From Lates calcarifer (Eukaryota; Chordata; Actinopteri; Centropomidae): DNA of 64,000 nt. Below are positions 46,401-60,000 of this stretch, in pieces (positions within the stretch are counted from its first letter, which is position 1; each line of letters begins with the position of its first letter). The DNA is taken from the NCBI RefSeq assembly GCF_001640805.2, contig NC_066843.1, forward strand, positions 22,878,242-22,942,241. Reading direction: 5' to 3'. The notes below the pieces were generated by a model that was given only the letters and a program-made list of their open reading frames with translations, did not search any database and was not told the DNA's origin. Both the position numbers and the translations under genes were made by a program.

Positions 46401-49400
46401 AGAGAATCTGTATTAAAGTGTCACAGCACTCACACATTAGTTATTTGGGGCAGTTGGATGGTGTGTATGGGACTGAGTGAAAATAAACTACAGTGTGTGT
46501 GTTCATGGACTGATCATGTTGTTCAAGGAACATGTCCCAGTGCAACATAGTAGCTTATTGATGTGTTGACAACAATTGAGCTCTATGCTCCAGAGGAATA
46601 AGATGGTGTATATCAGCTTTAGAGATAGGTATATATTTACAAGGTGAACAGACTCAATATTACATACAATTCCAATTATTCTGTTATGCAGTTATTTGCA
46701 AATACTACACTAGTCATTTCTAGAAAGCTCCATCTCCTTCTCCACCTTCATTAATCTGTCCTTTCTTGTCTCCACCCTCCTGCAACTCACCAGTTTTCGT
46801 TGTTGATCTGGTCTCCAAATCCTGGAGTGTCGATCACTGTCAGCTTCATTTTCACTCCCTTCTCCTCAATCACTAAATATGACAATGACACAAAGGTGCA
46901 ATAAGGTAGGAAGGTAGAAATTCAAAACAAAATCCACAGGTTTCCACTGAAAAGACAGCAGAGACACTGACTTTAAAGAAAACTGCTGCAGTATTTTTAT
47001 TTAATCACATGCTGCTGCCTCACACCAATCACGTAACATTGTTGAGCAGTAGGAACAGATGTTCACTAAGGGAGTGCAGGTTAGCTTATCAGCATTATCC
47101 TGCAGGTTCAGTTTGGTAATACATATACTGTGAAACACACAAACACAGTGTCATGGTCTCCAGTTCATTCAGGAAACAGGATCCCTGTGTTTGTTTGTAA
47201 ATCAAGCTTAGTATGAGTGTTGGGTTTAGGGTTGACAGGTCATGAAGTGACAGGACAAAACTATAAGAGCAGTTTTCAGATTAGTCCAGAGTAAAGATGA
47301 GAATCAGGGAAGGCCATGGGAACAGTAAATCCATAGTAATACAAACACACATGTATTTGTGTGATGATGAGATCAAAGTGATGCCTTCACTGAGTCACGT
47401 TGGTGTGATGTGTGTGGTGAATGTTTGAGGAAAGCTCAGCAGTGAAGTAAAGACTATCATTTGAGCCCACTGTCATTGTTGAGTAAGCAGCCAAGAATCC
47501 CCTCTGAGCGGAAGTATGACAGCAAACGTCTGGAACCTAATTATTAAGATTTTCACTAACCTGCCTGTGGGTCTCTAGACCAGTCAGCCAGTCAACACAA
47601 CAAGACATCAACTGGTTTCACTGGTTCAAACAAGATCTAACTAGAAAAACATTTCCTGTCAGAATATACCCCTGACTCCTGTGAGGCTCACTGGCTTGTA
47701 TCTGATGAAATTTGTGCTCTATACAGTGGAACTAAGCTGGTCTTCAGAGGGTTTAATAAATGATACAACTTACACTAATCTGTACACTGTATATCCACTG
47801 TCATCATAATAGCCTTACTGATTTGTGAGCAAGAGTGATTTATGAGTGGTGTTATGATACTAGCTATAAATACAATGGTATTTAATGGGCTTTCATAGAC
47901 TTCATTGCACTACATACTGTATAATGTAGTACAATAACAGCTTTCTCCCTCAGTCCAAAGACATGCAGGTTAATTGGTGACTCTAAATTGTCTATAGGTG
48001 TGACTGTGAGTGTGAATGGTTGTTTGTCTCTATATGTCAGCCCTGTGACAGACTGGTGATCTATCCAGAGTGTACCCTACCTCTCACCCAATGGATGGAT
48101 AGTGTATAGTAACTCTTCAACTCTACATGTCCTTATAATGAGGTTCTACACCAGTGGTCAGTGTGCAAATTGTGAACATATTGATTTCATGTGGCTTGGT
48201 GATTAAACTACTTTTAAATCACAAATGTAATTGTGTTAAAAATTCTTAAACAAGTTTAAATGGATCTGAAAACTGAGTTGTTGGTAGATGGTGCAGAGGA
48301 TCATCTGAAGGCAAAGTATAGAATCAGCGTTTTAAAATTGTGTTTTGGTAAAATAATCACCAATTACAACCAAACTATTTGTTTTCCAGTCAGCCAGGAG
48401 TGAGTGAGAGATGGGGTCTTTCTCTCTCTCTCTCTGTCACACACACACGCACACACCTTTTACCAGATTTCTAATGGCCTTTACAGTAACAACTGTGCAA
48501 CTGCTTTTTTTTCCCCCATGGATTTATAGGCAGTGAGGACTGAGTAACTGTCTAACTTGTAGCTTCGGGGAAATTTCCACTTAAAGGATTTTTACAGAGA
48601 CAAGAGTTTGGTAGCTAGAGGTGACAGGACTAAACATCACTCAGTTTGACGCAGTGGTGGTAAATGTACAGTAAAAAGTTGGTGTAGAGGTTTGGGAAGA
48701 GAAGTGTGACTGGAAAGGCTGAAGGGAATCATGGAAACAGATGATTGTCTTTACCAAGAAATTACTGAGAGAAACCATTTACTGTACAAAATATAGCAGA
48801 GTGATCATATTGTGTTCGACCTGTGATACAGAGCTAAGTGTCCACTGTGGTTCATGTAGGAGTACACATCTGAACAGAAAAACAGGTCTAAGGTCTATCC
48901 AGTTTCATTCTGACAGTCTTGTCATGTGGAGGCGTGCTTCACTTCCTCACATCCTCATCACACCAACTTAACTTCATGACCATGCTCCCTAAACTGAAGT
49001 CCTTAATTTGATCTTTCCATTCAGAACTGTGGTCCAGAGTAAACAGTGTTCTTAATGATTTTAAAGACCCCTTTGACCTTTTTGTCTGGGGGCCACAGTG
49101 AGGTAACAGATCTAAACCACTGATTTCCATGTAATTAGCTCTGGATCTTTATTGTTTGGCTGACCCCTCAGACAGGTTCACCATCAGGCCACAATTTCTA
49201 CTTGCACAAAGGCAACAAAACAATCTAACAGACAAACTGACTTGAACTTGGCTGAGCCCATCTGACCCCCAGAGGGTGAATTTATTTGATTTTAATTAAT
49301 CACATCATGACCTTTCCTCCAGCTCTGGTAAGGCTGTGAGAAGCAAAATCATCAACCATGTGATGGAATATTGTTAGCTGGACTTAGCTTATTTTAGTTT

Positions 49401-49880
49401 TCCTTATTGCGGTAACTGCCTCCTGTGGTTTGAGTTATTGTGTAATTAAATGTGGACATTACACTGTAAAAATCTCATCATCCTTTAACAGTATCAGTTT
49501 GTCTGTATACTCAGGCATATTGACCCAAAATGTCATGGTCACTCTCACTAATTCCACAAAAAGCAAAGAGGATACGATGGAATGAAACCTGCAGTTTGCT
49601 TCTGAATTATGACCATATTTAGGCCTTTTGCTGTGTAGCTATCCTCTTCAACAGCTCACTAAGATGGTCATGTTTATACAAGACCTGAGCAGTTTCTTTA
49701 TGTTTTCTGTATTTTAGAATGTGCAGAGTATAAATCTGACATGAATTTGTATATTAGAAGACATGAGAGAGCAGGAGCGAGCATTCCCCCAACAAAGAGA
49801 GACTGACTTTGAGTGTGTGTGAGGAACATCAGAGGATAAATGACACTGCATGTTTTTGGCCTGAGGTTTTCTTTGGAAGT

Positions 49881-49919
<39 letters not shown>

Positions 49920-52167
49920 TGGATGGCTACCTGTTTGAACTGATGAGCATTTCACCCTGAGTACTTGCTAGTGATGACAGCATTCCTTTGTGAGTAAATT
50001 GACACACAACATCCTACTGTGTGCAGATGAGAAATGCACATGAAATAAACTTATTTTGGATTGATCTAAGAACAGATATGCAACACCTTTCAAAACTAGA
50101 AAATGGGTTTTGGAAACAGTCAGACAAGATGTGAAAGGAAAAGTGATTTAAAAGTAGGATGTGAGAGTTCTCTTCTTCTCCTTAGACTAACTGTCCTCTG
50201 ATCTGTCAACTGATCCTCTCCACACTGGCCTGAATAAATGTTGTCGGTTGTTGCAGAAAGAAGAGGACAGAGTGTTCAAATACATACACTAGCTTTGCCC
50301 ATACACTTGTGAATGCCCATATTTTGATATCCTCTCTCTCTGTCTCTGTACACATACTGTCTCCTATGAAGCTGTAAAGGAACAAACCCACATTCGCCTC
50401 AAGAATCATGACATATTACCTGTGTGTGTGTGTGTGTATGTGTGTGTGTGTGTGTGAACTCACTGTGGCTGACTGAATGCAGTTTAACTGTTTTGGAGAT
50501 CTTCTCTTCGTAGTTGGGTGTGCAGGACTTCCGGCTGACCTTGGACTTGAACAGAGTGTTGACAAGTGTGGACTTCCCCAAACCACTCTGACCTGCACAC
50601 ACATACAACCATTACTTTAGCCACCTTTAACCACAAACTGCTTGCTCCATCAAACTGTACCAGCTCCCCTAAAAACTCCTCCAATTGTTAAATGCACAAA
50701 TTGAAATTTTCTCAGAAAATAATGCAAATAATTACATTTCCTGGTTTCCTGGCTACAAAACTCAGTCGGCAATATGTGCAATCTGTCAGTCAAGGAAAGA
50801 GATATTTGTCTCAGACATTGATGGAGCCTTAAACAGAGCTAAAAGGAAAGTGACTGTTGGACTTGATTAATCAGGTGGACACAAACATGATTCCAAATGA
50901 ATGAACATGGTGCTCTGTGTCTGCTGGGTGTGTAAATAGGTGACTGTATAACCACAGACTCTTGGTAAGATGATAATATGTCAATGTTGTGTTTTTGCCT
51001 TACTCTGCTGACACAAGCAGCTACCAAATAAAAAAATAAATAAAATCAACAATTATAGCTTTCAGTGATGAGATCTGAGCCCAGAAGGCAAATATCAACT
51101 ATACTTCTGTGCTGGACACAGTGCTGGGAAGTAGATCTGGTCAAATTGCCCATTTAGTGAGCTTCCTACTGAGTAGAATTGCCAGCAATCACCCCAGATT
51201 AGCTTGTTAGCATAGTGGCTAGCCTGCTAAACAGGTCTAGCTGACAAACAAACCACTGAGCGGAGACTAGCCAATTTACAGTATGATGTGCTCTATATAT
51301 CTGGACAATTATTTCTATCCAATAACAAATATACCTTCCTAAATATCTGGGAACTTTATAAGAACTGCAGCTTTTTGGTAGTGGTAGTGAGCTAGTCTCC
51401 TCACTCTGTGCAGCAGATTTATATAATTGCTATTTAAATATTTTTTTGCCCAAAAACTTCCTCTTTCTGGTGAAAACCTATTTTATGGAACTGTAACTTC
51501 ACCGTTTTATTTTAATCTTGTTTTTTGTTTTTTGTTTTAACACAATGCTGTGGAAAATAAAAGGTAATGGAAAAATTAGGTCATCATCTTCAGGAACACA
51601 ACGTGTACACCAGGCCTCCAAACTCCCCAGATCCCAATCTGATCCAATATCTGAGGAACCTGTCTAATATTGTGTAGGTCCCCCTTGTGCTGCTAAAACA
51701 GCTCTGATCCACCGGTGGATGGTATATGTCAAAGTAACCAGGTTCCTTCATTCCAGATGAATGAAGGAACCAAGGTTGCTCAACAGAACACTAGATTGTA
51801 AAGAGATTATTGATGTTACTCACTTCACCTATCACTGGTTTTAATGTTGTGGCTGATCTGTGTATAACTCAGATATATAAGAGAATCACATCCACTTAAG
51901 ACACATCAATCTATTTCTAAGTTACAAACACAAAGTAAACAATTAGCACATAATTATTAGGGCTAAACTTCCTGGTTTCAGTCAAACAGCAGGGGAGGTT
52001 TATATCCTCTCTATGCATGTGTGGCAGGAAAGAGAAGACAGCCCCAACTCTCAAAACCACTTCCTCCTCACACATTCACACTTCCTCTTCCAATATGAAA
52101 AGCAACATCTATTAGTTCAATAGAGAACCATGACCATGAATTTGATCCTCTAAGTGAAGAGAAAACA

Positions 52168-52219
<52 letters not shown>

Positions 52220-53738
52220 CATCCCAGTGACCTGGTGGCCATCATGTGAGCCCTGCCATTGGTCAGACTGCAAGCTTGCCACAGTGGAGAGCTTTGCTGA
52301 GTGGCTCAGAAGAGGCTGATCTGACTGTAGAGGTCTGTGATTGGCCAAAGCACAGCAGGGTGGCTGATTTGAATCACTGAGCGAACATTTTAGCAGAAGA
52401 ATTGGCTCACACTTGTTTTGTGTGAACATGAACAGTGGCAGGTGACTGAGATCTCTGCTCTGCTGAAGAGGTGAGTACAAGTGGTATCAAAAAGAAAAGG
52501 GGTTTCTTTGTTACTGAGTTTTCTACAAATGAGGTAAAAAGAAAAAAGTTAAGTGACCATTAAGTCACTGATCACAGACCTCTCCTGCTAAACTGCGTTG
52601 CAGTAATTTTGTTGTTACCACTTTTGGCTAATTAATGTTAACTGTGCGTTTCTTCAAATAAGAAACACATCTCTGTGTCATTTTAATGCATGACATATGT
52701 ACAGAGATGGACTCTTGATCTACTGCTCACCCACTCATAATTTTTGAGTATACTGTAGTCACTAAGGCAATGTCATAACTAGGAGCTGAATTAGTTGGAA
52801 AAAGAACCATTTTGCTCAGAGGTGACATTGCTAACCACTGCACCACCATGGTGCCCAGTAATATTTGTTGTTATTATTATTAGTCCCTGTCTGTGTGTAT
52901 GTGGGTGAGACTCACCAACCACCATGATGTTGAACTCAAAGCCAGCCTTCATGGTCTTGCGCCTCATCTGGTCCAGTACTGCCTCAATGCCCACATAGCC
53001 AAACAGGTCGGAGCCCCGGATGAAACTCATCTGCTGGGCTGACACAGTCTGGCTCAGCTCCACTGTCACCTCCGCCTCCAGCTCCATCTCTTTCTTCATC
53101 TCTCCTTCCTCCATTCCCTTCTCCTTCCCCTTCTCCTCCATCTCTGCACAAACCTCCACAAAGTTTTCTTCTTTTTCTGTCATGGAATTCTGGGTATTCA
53201 TGCTCGCTGGTTGTCCTTCACTCTTGCTCTCATCCTGTTGCTCTTGTCCCATGATGCCTCTCTCCTTCTCCTCTCTCTCCTCCATTGGGTCAAGTGGGTC
53301 CGTCTCTCCAGCAGTTTCTATGAGTAAACAAAGAGATAAAAATCAGACATAAGTAACTTCCACTTATCTGGCTTTCTGGATGTTCATGTTTTTGTGTTTT
53401 TGGATTGGAGCAGCAGATATAAGAATTCTGTAACAATAATCAGTGTCTTCTTTATCAATGGTCAGTAGTGGACAAATAATGTGAACTAGTATAAGTAGTA
53501 GTAGTAGCCATAGTTTGGACAATGATGTCAGTTCTACTGACAAAGAACTTGACAGGGGAACAAAAAAAATCTGAGTATGTGAATGTGTCATATGTGAATG
53601 CAATAAAACAATTATGCACACACACACTCATCCGCATGTGGCACTTGACTATATATGGCTCTCCAAGGCTAAAAAAAGTGTTCACACACTCAGGACTCGG
53701 ATATATGTACTAGAAGTCTATCCCTTCTTCTATCTGTC

Positions 53739-53779
<41 letters not shown>

Positions 53780-54010
53780 ATAGTCTGATCTGTGCCTTAA
53801 GAGGATTGGATGGCACTGACAATCCCCAGGAGAACTTGAAGCTGCATCTGTGTGTGTGTGTGTGTGTGTGTGTGTAGGTGTGTAGGTGTACAAATACTCT
53901 TAAATACAATTATAACACAGTCATCTGAAACCAGCATGGCTGAAGCATGTTTGTGTTTGTGGGTTTGCATTACTCAAGAAGCTCCACCATTTTTCTAGGC
54001 TGTACTCTCA

Positions 54011-54056
<46 letters not shown>

Positions 54057-57000
54057 GCTGGTGGTTAGTGTTAGTCCACATAATTTAATCAGCTATAAAT
54101 ACCCACTGGAACAGAACTAATCTCATGAGTCAGGACAGAGAAGGGCAGAGTGAGAGACACAGACAAGTCTGGGTTTTTTGTACATCATTAAACTGAACAC
54201 ATCATTGAAGCAGGAGGTGTTTAACTGCACACAGGGGCATGTATTTGATGAATAAGTAATGAGGTTTAACTCAACCTAAAATGGTTCAGTGTCATTAAAC
54301 AGCAGCCTGTGAAACCATCTGTGTTTTCAGCACTAGGCTGCATCAAGGTTGTATAATTATTTTAGAATCTAAAGGTGTCCTGTACATTGGAGGCTGGAGA
54401 GATATTCTCATAAGAATGTCTCTGGACTAAACCTTAACAGTTTAAGAAAGACTCTGCATATTTTCACATAAAGATTAGTTTACTTGTCATGTGTAGTCTT
54501 ACTCAGCCTGTAAAGGTTGTCTTCTGTGGCGCTGGAGAAGAAAAATTGCAATGCATCATGGTAACTGTAGGATACAGTTTATTTGGAACTTAACTCATAC
54601 TAGGAGTTAAAAGTCTGACTAGCTTAGCCTCTGCTGGATAGATTTGACCATTATTTTATTAATGTGTCTCTTGTGAGTCCCGCAGCTGTGAAAAACAGAC
54701 ATTCTAGGAGACAGAGCTAAATTTAGTGGAGTTTGTTATTTAAATATTTAAAATGCACACAGATAATGCAACAGAGTAGTTGTTGCAGTAGTATTCTGAA
54801 CAAATTTTATATTTATCTATTTAAAAAAATCGTTTGAATATTTCTTTCCAATTATGGGTCAGTTTTGTTCATTGCCTCTCTCCTTCATGTCTCTGAGTGA
54901 TATGGGGTGATATTTTGGTGACATCTAATTAGTGATTAATTGGCATCTGGCTCAGCATGTAACTGTACAGATATGGAGAAAAAAGCAGAGAAAATAATGT
55001 GCAGACACTGAGAAATGTAGAAGACAAAGTAACCAAGGGACACACACACACAATTTTTTACTTTTGTAGTGAATAGAGATGCATGTGAAAAGCAAACAAT
55101 GTGTCTGACGGCAGACGAAAGAGACTGAGGAGGTCCAGGCAGCGTTTGCTCAAGGAGGCACAAATACAATGCCCAGCAGATACAATATCACACAGATACT
55201 CAGGCTGTATAAAAGAGATTCAATATAATAAACTCTCTGCTTAGTAGCTACAACAGGGTGCATGTTATAAAAACTGAGGTAAATGCAGATTAACTCACAA
55301 GATGTATTATATACAACACAGATTAATATCATAGGAATATTCTAAATATTTAGTCAGTGTTTCCCCTAGAGAGTGGCATGGTGGTGCAGTGGTTAGCACT
55401 GTCACCTCACAGCAAGGTTCCGGATTTGAGTCTGGGATTTTTCTGTGCTTGCATGGGTTCTCTCTGGGTACTCTAGCTTCCTCCCACAGTCCAAAGACAT
55501 GCATGTTAATTGGTGACTCTAAATTGTCTGGAGGTGTGAATGTGAGTGTTAACAGTGGTTTGTCTGTATATGTTGTCCCTGCCCAATGTCAGCTGGGAGA
55601 ATTTCCAGCAGATAAGCAGTATAGATAATGAATGAATGAATGTTTCCCCTAGAATGGGAGTGTCTGTTGTCCTAGCGGGGGGGGGGGGGGGGGGGTATAT
55701 AACTTTCCTTGTTTTATGCAGTCCTGTTACACGTCAGTGGTCATCATTATCATCACGTCATTACAGTAAATTAGCTCCACCTTTTCAGTCGTGCCACTGC
55801 TGGGCTTTTGCATACTACCACTTCCCTTTCTGTTAAATATGTACCACAGTGAAAGTGGAGGCCTAAAGGAGAAATGATGTGTTGATCTACACAGACACAT
55901 GCAGAAATGTGAGAAAAGCTTGTCATCCCAGAGAGGGGGAGATGTGATTACTGTTTAAAAATGGAGATGGTGGTTAAAAACGGTGCGAAATTTTCTCCTG
56001 GTAGACATTCATGGTGTGGCACTTGTAAACACAAAAGGTGACAGAAATAACTGCGTAAAGAATGAAAAAAGAGACTGAGAGAGAGGTTCACACCCTCCTA
56101 ACTTTCTCATCAACAGATCCATGTTCCTCAAAGGAGTCAACAACATTGACTGTGAGTTAAAGCATTTTTGTACTGACCTGCACAGAGCTACAAAAAAAAA
56201 AAAAAAAACTGCAGCTCATCCCATACAATATGATCACAGAGGGGAATAATGTTGTAACCTCACAATGTAACATGTTCTAACCTGTATTTCTCAATGTTTT
56301 CTCAACACCATCCTCTTGCCACGACAAAGATCAGATGATGACAAAAAATCAGCAGCAACAGCCTCACCCACTGTGTTCTTTAGAGGTGCTAATGCTCTCA
56401 TGAATATCAAAATATCAACCCAGGGCTGGTTAGATGGGGGAGGCTATCACATGTATAAACATTTGGTCTTTGAGAGTGACCGTCTCTTCCAAACAACTTA
56501 CAAAATGTTTGTATTAACCAAATGGTGTGAAGGCACAGTGGCATGTTATCCATCATTACACCACACTGGGATGGGATCAGTTCATGCAAAGTTGGCAGGG
56601 CAGTGTGGTAGACACTTGAGCTAATGGTTTTATGGTTTTACCAGAGAAATGTTTCAACTGACTGAAATCAAAACAATCCTCTGACTTTGCTGGAGAAAAA
56701 ATATGATTTTAAAGTCTATGTAAAGATGTGACACTGATCTGTTCTGCATCAGTCACACCACAGAAAAATGTATTATTAACCACCCAGCTAAGTTTGAAAC
56801 ATATTAGGTTTTAAAGTCATGAAAATATAAAGAGGCCACCAGAGCCAGAGTCAAGTTCAGAGCCTGAGGACAATTTCTTATTGTTTTGGAAGGTTTAGAA
56901 ATAACACTTCCTCACTGATAAGTTTCAGGGACTCAAGAAACAAGTCATATTGCTGATTTGTATTAATATGGGAAAACAAAGTATAATGATGTCACACTAA

Positions 57001-60000
57001 TAATAAACTAACTTTGTGATAACAAGTGTGTTATAACTGTTACTGCCTAACTCTAACCAGTTTAATCCCTCATCTTTAGGAGAATATACACAGAGACACA
57101 CATAGAGGCAGACAGTGAGCAGTGTCAGCGGGACAGGCGTGTGAAGGCCAGGGAGGGAGATGGTCGGTTCAGCCTCATTCAAAAGTGACAGTGATTATCA
57201 GTGAATTCCTGTTGTCTCTGATGAAAGTTTGTGAAACTAACTGGAGTGAAACAGTCACTGCAGAGGCGGGTGCTGGTGGTGTTCCTCAGCTCTCCATCAG
57301 TGTGGCTCTTCACTAAATTCATCCACCTCCTCATAATGCCTTTGAAAATCTAAATAACGCGATGGCCATTCTGCTAACTCTGGCATCCAGGGAGTCAAGT
57401 CAATTTTATTTATATAGCGCCAGTTCACAACAGAAGTATCTTGAGGCACTGTACATATAGACCAGGTCTAGCTCTCTTTATCTTCTAAAATTTACAGAGA
57501 GAGACCCAACCGATCCCAGCATGAGCAGCACTAGGCGACTGTGGCAAGGAAAAACTTCCTTTGAAGAGGCAGAAACCTCAAGCTGAACTGGACTCAGGGT
57601 GGGCGGCCATCTGGATTTAGAAAATGTTTTTGCAGGACGATGGCATAGCTAGCTAGCAAAACCTAAAATAACGTGGTCAGGCAGTAGAAACGCTGATGCT
57701 AAAGCAGCGACAATATTTATAACAGTTACAGTGTTAGGGGCGAGGTTGTGCTGAGTAGTGGATCCAGTGCATCATTGACCCATCGTTTCAGACCCACCCA
57801 TAAAATCCTGAACATGAAACTGATGGAAAACTGTGAAATGGTCTAACTCCACAATGCAGTAATATGTAGTTTACAGACTTTTCACATGTTTTCAGGAACT
57901 ATTTCCTAACATAAATAAGGTGTTTAGAGACAAACTCTGAATTTGCTTTACATGGACTTTAAGCCCCACTGTGAGTGGTTAACATGGCTGATCAGCATGG
58001 GTGATCCTCCATTTGCATGAGGTCATTCTGTTGGGGTCTGTATGAATGGGGTTGTTCAACTACATGTTCAACTAGTTACTTGTGTGTGTGACTGCTGGAT
58101 TGTTATCAAGAAGAAATGACAAGTTATGGGTGTGACTGTGGCTTCAGAGACAGGATTTGAGATGCTGTTAAGACAATATGACAAGTTTGTTCAAAGCAGA
58201 TCGAGGCCTTGAGTCAGACTCTACCATGACATGCCAGAGCCAAACCACGCTCACGCAAGCCTCATCAATGACAGACCTTGACAGCTCAGGTGTGAACCAT
58301 AACTACACCAACCCAATGCCCCCAAGGCTTTTACGTCCTGTTCAGCTCAAGGTGACCCTCAGCCTGAACATACTACACATGATGAGTCATGATGAACAAC
58401 AGTGTGTGTGTGGATGGGTAAAGCATTAACAAAAAAATTGAGAGACTAGATTAGAGAAATTAGCTCTGGACTGAGGATAAAGTCTGAAGTGAAAAATTTT
58501 TAATGACAGAGAACTTGTCTGAACAGCCAAGTACTGAGCTCACACTGATTCATTTTGCAGTGAATCTGCTTAAGCATGAAGCATGGATCTACATGTCCCC
58601 AGGTACTGAGCAGCAATTTACACATCCACAGAAAGTGGTGGACAGTCTCTGGCCTCTCATAAATCTGTAACTCTGTCGCACTGAGAACAGAACTGACACA
58701 CTCTGCTGCAACTGGATAGTTGTTTTGTGACACAGTCACTGCGCTGCACACAAAGAAGTAGTTATTTTCCTGTTGTATGGTTTGTATTTTGAGTACAGAA
58801 CAGCTTTTCTGTGGGAATCAAAATGAGTGCAGTTGGCTCTTGCCTGCTGCTCACATTATGTCGAAGGACATTTTCATCAAGTTGAGCTTTTCTCAACTTT
58901 CCCCTGTAGTGTCACTGGGTGCCTTTTAAATCTCTGCAGCACAGAGGGCAGCGTGGGGCTGCCACACCAGGTCTCATTTACACTGAATACCAACAAATCA
59001 CTTCCGTTAATGTCTCCCTTTAGGCAAAAATCACAGTCTGTCATCTGCAACTCTTGTCAGGTCACTGTTGCAGTTTCTGTCTGTAGCATTTCAAACTGCT
59101 CCACTGACCACACAGAGCAGAGATGTCCATGTCTGGTTGATTAGACCTGTTTTAATTGAAGAATAGTTCCACTAACTTTGTGACATGGCTAAAATTAGTA
59201 AAATAAGGCTGATACGTGAGAGTCTGACCAACCTGGGCCCATGGGAACACCCCAAGGCATCAAACACGAGCAGTCAGACGATCAGACAGATTGGAAACAA
59301 ACCAACACTTTATCCAGATTATCTGAACCACTTAATTTAGAGGTCAAACTGAAAGCAAGTACAACTGAAATGTTGCTAATAATCCCTCATTGGACAGGGT
59401 AACTGTGTGCTTACAACTACAGTAAGTACAGCAAGACGAGTCGGTGCAGGAAATGGGTGTGTAAACTGTGATGGATGTTCACTACAGTCTCGGTTATAAT
59501 TTTACTGTTCACCTTCATTTCATCTTCCAAATAAATTTGGTCAATCTTGGAATTTGTTTCCAGCCTGATCACCTGACTGCTCTGTGTCCTCCTGTCAAAC
59601 ACTATTTTGATGAGAATAATCATGGGTATGTAATGGGACAATATAAGATCCATATTTAATCCATGGTTAATCACTTTAATAAACCAGAATTACCCTATTA
59701 TCAAATGTAATCATCAATGCAAAATATCACAGAAAATGAATATTATAAGACAGGCATGAACTGCTGTAAAAAAACAAACTTTGTAGCTGTAACAATCAGT
59801 AGATAAAGCATTTTGTTGATTGACAGAGGATTAATCTACCACTATTTTGATATTGAATACAATTAGCTTTGAAATTAAAACACCAAAGATTTGATGGACA
59901 TCTGATTACATCAAATGTGATGATGTTAGTTATTAACTGACTGAATATAATTTTAGTTGCCTCTTGTGCATATTGTGGTTGAGCGAAAATAACACCCAAT

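Larger units (their letters stand above)
46873..50463 (-). other. septin intron 3
   Basis: 3.6 kb with a partial SINE (47943-48110), a CA microsatellite (49884-49917) and a CA tract next to the exon 3 donor. No other gene seen. Confidence 0.8.
50593..52915 (-). other. septin intron 2
   Basis: 2.3 kb with a Tc1-like fragment (51590-51885), a TA microsatellite and a short SINE head (52805-52855). No other gene seen. Confidence 0.8.

Noticed and set aside
53739..54055. Regularly spaced short repeats
   Set aside because: They are TG/AC microsatellites with no distinct spacers, not a CRISPR array.
55380..55440. tRNA-like sequence
   Set aside because: A- and B-box resemblance belongs to the head of a SINE with a target duplication, not a functional tRNA gene.
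56316..56624. 102-codon + strand open frame in septin intron 1
   Set aside because: No domain, no codon-usage signal I can judge, and inside a repeat-rich intron.
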